From contig JAEVLN010000022.1 in the NCBI GenBank assembly GCA_018350325.1, forward strand, positions 1,195,105-1,259,104: a DNA stretch of 64,000 nucleotides, read 5' to 3'. The notes under the pieces are model-generated. The model worked only from the letters and a program-made list of their open reading frames with translations, searched no databases and had not been told where the DNA came from. Shown here in pieces: positions 34,934 through 46,100 of the stretch; position 1 is the stretch's first letter; every line of letters begins with the position of its first letter. Source of the stretch: Globodera rostochiensis (lineage: Eukaryota; Nematoda; Chromadorea; Rhabditida; Heteroderidae). Position numbers and translations under genes: made by a program.

Positions 34934-36306
34934 TCATTCTCCGGGCATCTCCAGCCAGGCGGGCATTGCGCTCAAGCTCCAAAGGGAGCTGCCGGTTCGA
35001 CGATCCAGCGCACTCTCAAACGCCTCATGCACGCGCTCCGGCTTGTCAGAGGGAGAAGAGTCGCACAGCTTCCTGAAAGCATTCGAATTTAAAAATGAAA
35101 TGTATTTGTTGATCATTAAAATTCCACTCACCCATAAAGTTTGCGGATCTCCCGTGGAAGGCGTCGGAATTCGTCTGTCTCCGTGAATTTTTCTCGCATC
35201 GCCGCGCACTTGTCGATTTTGGAGACCGCACGCCAAGGGAGCCTGAAATGAATGGGAGGAATGAATTTCAAAAAGCATTTTTGCAAGCAGAAAACAACGC
35301 ACTTTCCACTGATCAGCTCAGCCACAATGAAGATCACTGAAATGAAGTCGTCCGCCGGGCCAACGGTTCGACGATTGAGCGCCCTCTCCGAACTGTATTT
35401 GACGGTGCCAGCAAAGCGAACAGCGGCGTCATAAGCCCTGAAAATGACAACAAAAGCATTAAACCACTCCGTTTAGACTAAATTCTCAATTACATTTCCG
35501 GGCTCCAGCGCGTAGCCAGGCTCAGGTCCATGATAACCATCCGTTTGACAATGTTGTCCATGCTGAACGGCATTGGAACCATGAAATTCCAGGGCGTCAC
35601 GTAGCGATGTATGAATCCCTTGTCGTGCAACGGGCTGAGGGCATTCACCAAGCCAAGGCCGACGGCCAGCGCAAGCCAAGTTTCGACGTTTCTGAAATGC
35701 AAAAATGTGAAATCAAAGGAATTTCGGGCCGAACCAACCCGGTGGGCGAAAGCGTACGCAGTGAGACCAAAAACACACATTGCCCGGGCATCTTCACGAT
35801 CATGGCCGGACGTTTCCAATCAGCGTCATGCTCGCCCTGCTGAACATAGTCCAGGCCGAAGAACAGCTGCAAAAAAACAGATTGTTAAACAAAAACAGGT
35901 GAAAAGCAAGCAACAGCTTACCTTCTTCAACGGCTTCGCAACAGTCAGCGTCGGCAGATGCACATCGCCCTCCGCGTTCTTCAGGACTTCGAGATGAGCA
36001 GCAAACGATTCGCAAGCATGTTCCTTGCTGACTTCCGGGCGCGCGAACACAGCAAAGTATTTCTGAAATGTTTTTTTATCAAAATTGATCAAAAATGAAT
36101 GTTGATCTGACCGCTTGAGGATCTTGCGCGGTGAACAGTTCGTACATTGCCAAGTCTCGTTTCAGCGAATCGTCAGCCGGCGCCGTGATGACGTATAAGC
36201 CCATCAGAACACCGCAGACGTTGTGCGCGCGATGCGGCACATTGGCGACCATCAATTCGTTCTCTTCGACAGATCCGACAATCACTGACTCCTCGTCCCT
36301 TTCCAT
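34934..36306 (-). CDS. CK1/TTBK-like pseudokinase
   Basis: Casein-kinase-1-type fold with its catalytic residues replaced. Exons: 36112-36306, 35922-36062, 35866 to about 35790 (donor uncertain), 35494-35691, 35303-35437, 35132-35242, 34934-35072. Family framework: KRPAMIVKMPG (hinge), LHDKGFIHRYVTPWNFMV (catalytic loop), IMDLSLA (DFG region), RFAGTVKYSSERALNRRTVG, DDFISVIFIVAELISGKLPW. The VAIK Lys position reads YVIT, HRD reads HRY and DFG reads DLS; the glycine loop is not visible. Loss of all three points to a pseudokinase. A splice acceptor at 36341 suits spliced-leader addition and leaves a 34-nt leader. It faces an active phosphatase gene 515 bp away. The exon-3 donor is either GC (GG/GCAATG) or GT (GT/GTTTTT); both keep phase. 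Confidence 0.85.
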
Positions 36307-36821
36307 TGTGGCGGTTTTGTTGTCGAGCGGTTGTTTGTATCTGTAATAAATGAGAAATGACAATTTGACAATCAAACAACAAAAAAGTCTTGTATGGCTT
36401 CAAAAATCGAAAACATTCAAAAACTTTCTATAATTTTTGTAAATTTTGTAAAAATTATGAAATTTAAGGAAGGAATCCATACAAAACAATAATTCCTACA
36501 CAAAAAATTGCACGGCGAACGGCGAATTGTCGTTTGGCGTAGAATAATAGATAATTGTCAGTTGTGAATGTGACCATAATGCCAAAAATTGAGTTTTTAT
36601 ACGCACAAATGTTTTTAAATTTGAATTCTCATTCAAAACGCCAAAATTTTTGTATAAAAGAAAAAGAGATTCGCTGTTGTTAATTCAATTCTCGTCAACG
36701 TCAAGCTCCACTCAGCATAAGGTATGTTAGTTTAAATTTTCATTTTTTTCCCCTCTTAGTTTTTTTCACTTAGATTGTCGACGCCTGTGCACTGCTCTTC
36801 AACATCATCGAGCAAAAGCCA
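36307..36821. promoter_or_regulatory. Shared head-to-head promoter region
   Basis: It separates the starts of the pseudokinase (-) and the phosphatase (+). On the + strand TATAAAA at 36653-36659 precedes a probable 5' UTR exon that ends AAG at 36721 with donor GTATGT. The acceptor CACTTAG ends at 36773, and the ATG follows at 36822. On the - strand only the acceptor TTATTACAG (ending 36341) is evident. The middle is AT-rich. Confidence 0.55.
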
Positions 36822-38111
36822 ATGTCTCGGCGGGACAGAGCCAAAACAGTCGGGGGACAGCAGGCGTCAGCTCGACAAGTACGGGGCAATACAACTGACC
36901 GGGCTCATCGGCGGGATACATCAGACCGGGCTCGAAACCAGCGTCAACCGCAAGCAGCAGCACCAGCACCAGTGGAACCGCCGAGCCGACCCAAGGAGGA
37001 CACAGCCGTATTTTCCGCAGCGCTGGAACGATTCGTGAACGAGACGATGCGGAGGACTGTGCCCGAGCTGGTCAACGAATACACGCAGCTGAACGCACTT
37101 CCTCGGGCAGAGACATCGCCGGAGTTTGCACGGTGAGTGTTCGTTTTGCGTTTGTTCATTCGTTTCACGCAAATTACCCCTTTAGAAACATGGACAGCAA
37201 CCGCTATAGAGATGTCGTCTGTGCCGAGCAAAACCGTGTCCGACTCAACAACGAACGATACATCCACGCGAACTGGATCAACGCCCACAACGAGTTCCGC
37301 TACATCTGCACTCAAGGACCACTTCCGACAACATGTGACGACTTCTGGACGATGATTGTGCAGGAGAACATCGGAGCCATCGTGATGCTGTGCGACCTCG
37401 TTGAAAAAAATTACATCAAGTGCCACCAATACTGGCCCACAGAACAGTCTCCGGTAAGTGTATTTGGGGTTTTTGTGAATTTTTATAACTCTCCCTCAAC
37501 AAACAGGTCATGCGCTTCGCCAACGGCCAAATCATGGTCAAATTCCAATCCGAGAAGCACCTGGACGGCGATGTGTACAGGACGGACCTCACAGTGAACG
37601 CCCCACAAATGCGCAACAACTACATGCAGGTCCAACACTTCCACTGGCGAAGCTGGCCTGACCACGGCGTCCCGCGGAGCGACCTCGCCACGCTTCGTCT
37701 CATGTTTCATCTTCATCACATCGAACGCACCGTTGTGCACTGCTCAGCTGGTAAGTTTTTGGGGGAAAAAAGGGGTTCAACTTGTGACCGACTTTTCACT
37801 TTCAGGAATCGGTCGGACGGGCACTCTGGTGGCGATCTTCGTGGCATACCAGACATTGCAACGTGGACAGCAGCTCAACTTCTTCCAGCTGGTGCGCAGT
37901 CTTCGGCAGCAACGGGCCCAGAGCGTGCAGACTCTTGACCAGTATCTCTACATATACAACGCGATCTTGCGGTGAGCCAGTTTTTCAATTTCAATAAACA
38001 AATATTCAATTTTCATTTTTCAGTTACGCGCGGAACAAGCTGACCACCATAGACGGCCGCGCACTCGATGTTTTCCTGCAGGAGCTGGTCGGCAGTATGA
38101 AAAGAAGCTGA
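36822..38111 (+). CDS. Non-receptor protein tyrosine phosphatase, catalytically intact
   Basis: Classical PTP domain removing phosphate from phosphotyrosine. Exons: 36822-37132, 37186-37453, 37507-37750, 37806-37971, 38024-38111; 358 residues. The first 75 or so residues are basic and Gln/Arg-rich. Then come the PTP motifs: NRYRDVVC, YIHANWI, ICTQGPLPTTCDDFWTMI, HFHWRSWPDHGVP (WPD loop with its Asp), HCSAGIGRTG (P-loop with Cys and Arg), and the Q-loop region RQQRAQSVQTLDQYLYIYNA. No transmembrane or signal segment is visible. In C. elegans, many small PTPs and CK1-like kinases of this kind are sperm-enriched, so a male-germline role shared with the facing pseudokinase gene is a reasonable inference only. 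Domain call very secure. Confidence 0.95.
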
Positions 38112-39069
38112 ACGCAGATGTCGTCTCTGGTGATGTGGAGGACTCCCCGATATTGTTATGGATATGTGCTGTTGTCGGAAAAGCGTATTGTTTGTTCCCA
38201 GCCATGTAATTGTCTCCATTATCCGTGAAGTGATTGATCATAATTGTTTGTAACTAATTCCATCTCTGTATCTCACACATTTCCACCTTCCCATTGCTGT
38301 TGTTGTCATTTCATTTCATCATTTGGGCAAATAAAAATGAATACATTCAATTCGCATAAACTTTTCAAATTGAATTTGCTCCCGACCCGACAAAAAAATC
38401 CCGACTCCTCCATAAAACGACAAAATCTCGACCCTGGTACTCTTTTTTTCATTTTTTTTACTTCTGCATAACGCCACACCCAATGCCAAATGTTGCTATT
38501 TCCTGCGTTAAGTCTCACACTTTTGATTTTCTGTGGCATTTCCCCACCAGTGTGTCTCAAAATTTTATTTCCAATGACATGAATAGGTTTATTGCTTTTT
38601 TTTTTCGTTAGATGGTTAATTTTCATCCAAATAGGCTTTTTGTTAGTATAGAAAATTCATTTTGCCAAATCAAATCCCAATAAAGCAAGTCCCATTTTCA
38701 GAATCTGAACTTTTAGGAAAAGGGTTCCGTTGTGGGTTTTCCGGCGTTTTACAAAGAGAGGTGCTTAGAGAGAGAACTAGAGCCTGGACATGACCGGATT
38801 CCGGGTAGGATTTCCCACACTCATGGTCCAAATCCTGGGCAAATATTTTAAAGGCTAAAATGGAGTTTACGTGTCGCTCGAAATTTGACAAATCATATAC
38901 CAATCCTGGTAATCCTGATCCTGTGTTAGGAATATCGCGTTTTAATTTAACTAGACTTTTTGTGATGGATTGTTGTTGTTGTTTTTGTCATTTTACTTTT
39001 TTACACGATTTAGCCATTTTTGCTGCTAAAACTACTATTTTTTTGCTCTATTTTTCCAACATCAACCAA
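38112..39069. other. Intergenic, PTP 3' end to H2A
   Basis: It holds the PTP 3' UTR, with AATAAA at 38330-38335. Near 38782 a TAGAGCCTGGACATGACCGG sequence resembles the ends of the hAT-type elements elsewhere in the window, but no matching right end was found. The last 100 bases before the H2A ATG are T-rich. No other gene seen. Confidence 0.65.
38330..38335 (+). terminator. Poly(A) signal of the PTP gene
   Basis: AATAAA about 220 nt after the PTP stop codon, followed by T-rich sequence; a canonical nematode cleavage signal. Confidence 0.55.
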
Positions 39070-39563
<494 letters not shown>

Positions 39564-40164
39564 ATTGAGTGAACGGATGGGAAGAAGTGAAAGCGAATCA
39601 GAAAAGTTAACCATTTTGTTGTGACGAAGGAATTATGATGATCTTCTCTTTACTCTTTTTTTTTGATTCGGAATTGTACAATTTACCTACTCTGTTTGCA
39701 AGTCAAAAAAGTCGTTTCTTAGATGTGCATTTCTGGGTTGGGGAGGGAACGCCGCTAGGAACTTTTCAGGATTTTTATTCCAAATATTCAAAACTTTTCA
39801 TTTTCCATAGACCCATCCACAAGCAGTCCCCAGAGCTCCTGAACACACACATAAACCTGCAAGACCATGGGCCTATTTTTTACCTTCCACACGAAAAAAT
39901 GAACGTCATACAACATTCCAACATTCGCTATTTAAGTGATTGCCTTCAGTTTGAAAATTCTTTGTTTTTTTAATATAAAAATTGTTTTGTTAAAAATTCA
40001 TTGAATCGGGGGGATACTAGACAAAACATTTAAATTGGGTAATTGGAAAATGTGTGTGTGTAAATCCTTTGGATTCAGTCATATCGATAGAAACTGCTGT
40101 TTGTGGCGTTGATCCCTTCCCCTTTCATTCACTTCCTCTTTTTGCCAACAATTCCATTAGGGAA
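39564..40164. other. Intergenic between convergent genes
   Basis: H2A (+) and the four-helix protein (-) end toward each other here. The sequence is mixed AT-rich; a frame of about 110 codons at 39635-39973 shows no domain, codon bias or splice context that I can support. Confidence 0.6.
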
Positions 40165-41386
40165 TCAGCGATTCTTCATCTTCACCCCTTCGTACAATTC
40201 GACGGCGGCACAAACGGCGCCGAGCAGAACGGCGGCATGGCTAAACAAATTGTGGCACAACACATTTTTTTTTCGAATTGTTATGAAAATGAATTATATG
40301 GGAGGACCTGGAAAGGCCGAACAGCAGCCCGAAGAGTGTGGAGCCCATTGCCGGTGCGGTCCATTGGGCAAAAAAGGACAAAATGAAACAGCCCACCAGA
40401 CCTGAGGATGGCATTTTGGGAAAAATTATGCCGGACAATTAATTTGTTTTTGATTAATTAATGCCATCAACAAATGCAACAACAACACACCGAAGGCAGC
40501 CTTGGCACGCTCAATTTGGTTGTCCGTTCCCAACATTCGGCTGAAGTCCACGCGGCCGTCCGCCTCCTTGTACCAACGCTGTGCAACAAACCTAAAAATT
40601 CGAATGTAAATAAATTAAGTGACAAAAAATGCGATTTGGTTAAAATGTCACGCAATGTATGGGCGAAGGCATCCGTTAAGAATCAAAGTGCATAAATGTT
40701 GAGGGGGGGGGGGGGGGAGGTCATCTTGGAACGGACTTTATACCCTCCCCTCTGGGGAAGGTGGTCAACGGACCTTACCCGCTACCCTCCCCTCTGGGGA
40801 AGGTGGTCAACGGACTTTACCCTCTCCCCCGGGAGGGAGGAAGAAAGGAAGTGGCAACCCTAAATAACATTGAAAGGACGGAGCAATAAAAAAGAAGAAC
40901 CCCCCGTTGTTTATACAATAATAATAATATTAAATGGACTGTTTTTCTGACAATTGCACCTACCAAATTGCGCTAATGCAAAACAGAAGCGGCACCAGCA
41001 GCCGAACAAAGCTCAAGTCCCGCCATCCCAAATAGAGTGTGAACACCTTTTGGGGAATGAATGGGCTTTTGTGTGGCTGGACAAACCCGGCACTTCCCCC
41101 GGGGGGGGGGGATTTTGGTCAATGCCAACCACAGCAATTACCTCGATGCCCAAAGTGATCAGCTGAGCGGTTTGGATTTGGTGAACCAAACGCATGTACG
41201 GGTCGGGGCTGAGCGTCCGATCGCGCAATTCTTAACCAATTGTTCAGGATTGATTGGACAACAACAACGAAAGTGAAATGATTGGGCACCTTTCTGAATT
41301 TTCTCCGCACTTTTTTTCATCTGATCCGCCAATCGTTCGGTCTCCGTTTTTGCGTTGTTCAGCGTTTTGTCCAAAGTCTCATCCAT
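40165..41386 (-). CDS. Unidentified four-helix membrane protein
   Basis: Not recognised. Exons: 41290-41386, 41142-41230, 40964-41046, 40491-40591, 40308-40401, 40165-40240, all GT-AG and phase-consistent, giving about 179 residues. The N-terminus is a charged amphipathic helix (LNNAKTETERLADQMKKSAE), then RDRTLSPDPYMRLVHQIQTA. Four hydrophobic segments follow: AQLITLGIEVFTLYLG, RLLVPLLFCISAIWFVA, LVGCFILSFFAQWTAPAMG with FGLLFGL, and HAAVLLGAVCAAVELY. A polar loop (RWYKEADGRVDFSRMLGTDN) lies between segments 2 and 3, and the protein ends EGVKMKNR. No signal peptide. Continuity of the hydrophobic pattern across six exons makes it a real gene; function unknown. Confidence 0.7.
40690..40850. 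repeat. Tandem repeat in an intron of the four-helix gene
   Basis: A G run, then copies of a unit containing AACGGACTTTA(T/C)CC, CTCCCCTCTGGGGAAGGTGG and TCAACGGAC. It sits between the exons at 40964-41046 and 40491-40591. Confidence 0.65.
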
Positions 41387-42719
41387 TTTTTGTGTGGTTT
41401 TTGTCGATTGAATTCGGTGAAATTTGTTCTAAAATTCAATTAAACGGAAAAATGAAATTCAATTTTGTTTTATCGTCAAATTTTGGTGGGGCAATTTGTT
41501 GTAGAAAAATGCTTCGGAAATCCTCCCTTTTTCTTGAGAAAATGTGTAAAAATACCGCCGAAAGGGCATCATCGCTCTCTTTTTGAGCTTTGATGACTGA
41601 AAAGAGATCAATAAATGCGTAGAGGGCAAAAAAAACAATAAACAAAGGTTGGTGGAAAATAGTACATAATGGAAAACAAAAACCCCCCCAAACAAAAAAG
41701 TGTGTGCAAAAAATGTTGATGCAGAGAAAGAGAGCGACCAGAGTACGCCTGAGGGGGGGAGAAAGCATCCATCCCCACGGGCAAATTCCAGAAAATGCCT
41801 GGGGGGGGAAAAGGCTTTATGTATCATCTCGTTCTCTCTTCCACCTCTGATCGTTTGCTCATTTTTTTTGAATTTCAAGTTAGTGGGTTGCTTCCCGACT
41901 CCGATGGTTCAAGTGCCGTGCCGCCCAGTGCCCCCGACGGCATGTCGCTTGTCGTAAATAAAGAATAAAATAATAAAAGACTTTCTCCCCATAAAATAAT
42001 TTAAATTTAATTTCGTGTCGATAAATCCCCTTTTGTCCCTCGGGGGGGGGGGGGGGGGACAAGGATTTGCGCGTCAAAATGTCTGCCACATTTGGTGATT
42101 AAAAATGAATGATGCATTTCCATTTTCCGTTGCCAATTGTTGTTGTTGTGGAGAGGTGAGCGAGCAGAGACCGGGTGCGTTGGTTAGAGGCGTTTTGTTG
42201 ACCCCGCTGATGCTCCCCCCCCCCGCAACGAAAATGCATTCGTCGACCCCCCCCCCACAAAATGAGAATTTTCCTATGGAAATTATAAGGAATATCCGGC
42301 ATTTTCGTGGCACTAAATTTTGGCGAGGAGGAGGAGGGGGGGGGGGTGCGTTTTGTTTGTTGGAGGGTGATTAGCTGATCAAGACCGGAGGGCATGCAAA
42401 GGTCCTCTCCTCCAGTATCCATTCCATTTCCCGCGCCTTTTCTGTCTGCTGCTGATCACCAACCGATTGGAAGGCAAGAAAAAGCCAACTGATCGATCAA
42501 AGACCAAACCAATGAGGCCGGACTGATCAAAGCTGGACAGATCAAAGACCAAAACCAATGACCGTGTTTGTCACTTCAAAAGAGATCAGTGATCAAAAAT
42601 TTCGTCACTTGCAAAACATAATGTGTCCACCACCACCACCACTAAATATATCAGTTCATTACTTCCATCGATGGATGTGAAGAAGGTCAGCCAGCAGAGA
42701 GAGACTCAAATGCTTTTCT
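41387..42719. other. Intergenic
   Basis: Probable promoter of the four-helix gene and 3' flank of the peptide-precursor gene. It holds G runs (42041-42058, 42334-42344) and, at 42480-42600, several GATCAAAGACCAAA-type direct repeats. No gene recognised. Confidence 0.6.
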
Positions 42720-43117
42720 CTAATCTCTCCTCCTCTTTGTGGACGAGTAAAAGAATGGAGTGATCTGCAGCATGGCCTGCTGCTGTTGCTGGCCGTCCCA
42801 TCCAGACTTTGGTGGCCAATTCATTGCATTCCCTCTCATCGAGTCCGCAGGACTGAAATGAAAGTGTACTAATTGGCACTAATTGAAGGGGGGGGGGGAC
42901 ACTTTCGGTGCCGTACTTTTTTGTAGGAATTTGAAAGAACATTAAAAGTTGCTAAACACCTTCTGACGGCGGCGATGTTCAGCGCGTCAGAGTAAAGGAA
43001 TGGCGTAATGCGGACGGGACGCCGTTGGGACAGCGGGTGGACACCGACGGGGAGGAGAAGGAGCAGTAACAGAAACACCAGAAGATGCCGTCGTGCACTG
43101 TGCCGGTCGATGGTCAT
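42720..43117 (-). CDS. Secreted precursor with two ITPFxYS copies, probable neuropeptide
   Basis: Two exons, 42960-43117 and 42720-42852 (GT-AG, phase 2), give 96 residues. Residues 1-29 are a strong signal peptide (HLLVFLLLLLLLPVGVHPLS). The mature part has a first copy, RITPFLYSDALNIAAV, bounded by RR on both sides. A spacer includes MNWPPKSGWDGQQQQQ, and a second copy, QITPFFYSSTK, ends at KRRR near the C-terminus. The repeated ITPF(L/F)YS appears only when the two exons are joined in the stated phase, which validates the model. Dibasic sites around each copy are as in processed neuropeptide precursors. There is no Cys and no amidation Gly. I do not recognise a named family; a secreted effector is the alternative. 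Confidence 0.65.
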
Positions 43118-46100
43118 AAGGGGCGAAATTGTTGCTGTTCAAAAGCAAAAATGACATTTAAGTCTCTGATTTTTTGATTAGAGTTCCCGGGGGGGGGGGG
43201 GGGGGGTTCGGCACATTTTCCCACCAAAACCGGGGACATTATTTTGTGTCCCGGAAAATCTTTTTTATTTTTATTTTGTGGGGGGGGGGGGAACGATTTA
43301 ACCCTTAAAAACAGCGGAAACCAAAAAAAGGTTTTGCATTTCAAATGGAATAATATAACTTTTGTGGGGGGGGGGGCGGGGGCCTCTCAATTTTCCGCTT
43401 CATTCCATGCCAATTTTTGCCCGCCGAATGATTTTTGTTATTTATGGCAAAAAAAAAAGGCAAAATTTGTCATTTTCATTTTGCCGCATTAAAAGGCCGT
43501 CGAACAAAATGAATGGGCGCTTTTTGCGTGGGTTAATTTACTAAAAACAAATTGTTTCCGCCGGACGGTCATTTTTAGCCAAAAAGAAACATACCCAAAA
43601 CTTATTGGGGGAAAAAGCGACTTTTTCCCCCAAAATGAAAGATTTTTAAAGTGAAATGTGGCCAAAGAGAAAAAGCCATTTTTGTTGGAAATTTGGCCGG
43701 GAAAAGTTGGGGCTTATTGAAATTGAACTCGGTCGAGAATTTTGTCGGTCGGGATTGAGTCGCGGGCGCTTTCGTTACGTAATCGCTTAAATCTATTTTT
43801 GGGATTTTTGTGGCCTTTTTGTCCGCCGATGGATTTGTCCCGCGCCGCGCAAGTTCGTTCATGCCACACTCACGCCATGACTGAATGTTTTCGAACTGCT
43901 CGGCGGAGCAAATCCGAAAAACGAGACGAGCAATTCCATATGCAAAAATTGGCAAAATTGCAGGAGACGGGCAGGCGATGGCGAAGGCGTTCAAGGCAAG
44001 GCGAAGGCGTTCAAGGCAAAATTGCAGGAGATGGGCAGACGGTGACGCGAAGGCGTTCAAGGCAAAATTGCAGGACGAAGGCGTTCAAGGCAAGGCGAAG
44101 GCCTTCAAGACAAAATTTCAGGTGATGGGCAGACGGTGACGAAGGCGTTCAAGGCAAGGCGAAGGCCTTCAAGACAAAATTTCAGGTGATGGGCAGACGG
44201 TGACGAAGGCGTTCAAGGCAAGGCGAAGGCCTTCAAGACAAAATTTCAGGTGATGGGCAGACGGTGACGAAGGCGATCAAGGCAAAATTGCAGGAGACGG
44301 GCAGGCGATGGCGAAGGCCTTCAAGGCAGAATTGCAGGAGACGCGCAGGCGGTGGCGAAGGCGTTCAAGGCAAAATTCCATTCAGCAACGGGTAGAGGAA
44401 AGAAACATTCCTTCCCCCCCCCCCCGGGTCCCGGGAGGCAACATTTTATCCCCCCCCCACTCCCCTAATTATTAATTGTTAAATTTTATTCCGGTTATTG
44501 TTATTAAAGCGCGAGTGCATTGTGTGGTGGTGGTGATTGTACAGAATGTGTGCATTTGTTGTAACACAACAAATTGTGTTACGACAAAAAACGTATTGAA
44601 ATGTAAAATTGAACAAGCCGCGCGCGCCTTTTTTGCTAACCGACCGATCGGAGAAGCATTGCCGTTCAAACGGTCTGCCCGCGCATTAACAATACAAAAA
44701 TTCGTTGTAACCCAATAAATTTTGATAAAATTAATCATAAAATTATTGTTATTTGCTAATGACAACTTTCTACTTTTTGCTTTTCTTACTAATTGTGTCC
44801 CCCCCCCCCTCCATTCTCGACCTTCCCCCTCCCCCCCCCCATTTTTTCTCTCGTCAACTTTGTCCCCCCCGGGCGCGCCCCCGCCTTTTCGTCATCACTT
44901 TCGCCTTCGCCTATTCGTCCTTCACAGCCCGTCGATTGTCGTCAATTCCATTCACCGATCACTTCCTATGCGTCATGCACAGTTTGGTGCTGTGGAAGGC
45001 GGCGATCGACGCTGAAAATTGTATAAAAACTGAATGGAATGGAATGTTGTGCCCTTGGGCGCGAGAACTGAAAGTGAAATGTTTTCTTTTATGGGACAAG
45101 AAATGATCGGACAAAGTGATGATCAGACGCAACAAAAATCAATAGTTTAAATCGGACAAAGTGATCAGACGCAACAAAAATCGATAGTTTTTGATAGGCT
45201 TAACAAAGTTTGGCACATTTTGTTTTAAGCTGTTTGAATAGCAATTTGAATATAAAAAGCAGCGCCACCACCACCCACCGTCTCCTCTCTGTTCATCAAC
45301 GGACGGACGGACTCCATCGTTCAGCAGTTTTTTGTTCCGCCACCGATGATTGGATGTGCATTCATCCGTCCATATCCAATCAGATACTTCTGATCAGCGT
45401 CCCCCCCCCGCGGCAATGTTACACAATCGTGACACCCATTCCCCCCCCCCCCCCCCTCCCCCGACCGCCATTCATCGGTTTCTCCTCCGATGGATGAAGC
45501 ACAGCTCCCCCCCCCCACCCGTCACCCTAATTGATCATGAAGAGAGTGAAAGTCGTAAAAGGGGGGGGGGGGGAAAAGCATTGCAAAAGTGGAATGGAAG
45601 TTGAGGAGAAGGTGAACGAACAATGGGAGGGGGAAACAAATTGGCGATTGAAGGAAAGAATGAAACCCTCCCGGCGTTTCGACTTCTTTTAATCCCGGTC
45701 CAATTTTTTCTATTGTAAATTCTCGGCCTGCTTTTGAAGTCATCCCCCCCCCCGTGGTTCTTCCCAAAAAATGCCGCCGCTTTTGTCAAATTCCGTCAGG
45801 CCTCATATGGACAAGAGCCATTTGAGTCCCGTAAAATTGTGGCCATTTGAATGGCACAATTTTCTTTCAAAACAAAATCACTTTCAAATGCTCTTCTCTT
45901 TTCAGGGAATTCATTCATTTTTTGATTTAAATCCTTTTATTCAGCCCCCTAAAATTGTGCATGCCGCCGAATCGGGGGGACGGACGGCACGGCACGGCAC
46001 GGACACATTTTCGTTTAATGCCTTTCCCCTGCAGCCATCTGCCAATGCCATTCATTCGCTCCTTTGTGTCCATCAAAAAATCTGATCAATTAATTATCCC

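Noticed and set aside
37733..37975. Alternative PTP start inside the P-loop exon
   Set aside because: It is an intron-retained frame; joining 37750 to 37806 gives the intact HCSAGIGRTG motif.
43602..44060. 152-codon minus-strand frame
   Set aside because: Half of it is the GCGAAGGCGTTC minisatellite, the rest shows no domain and no splice partners.
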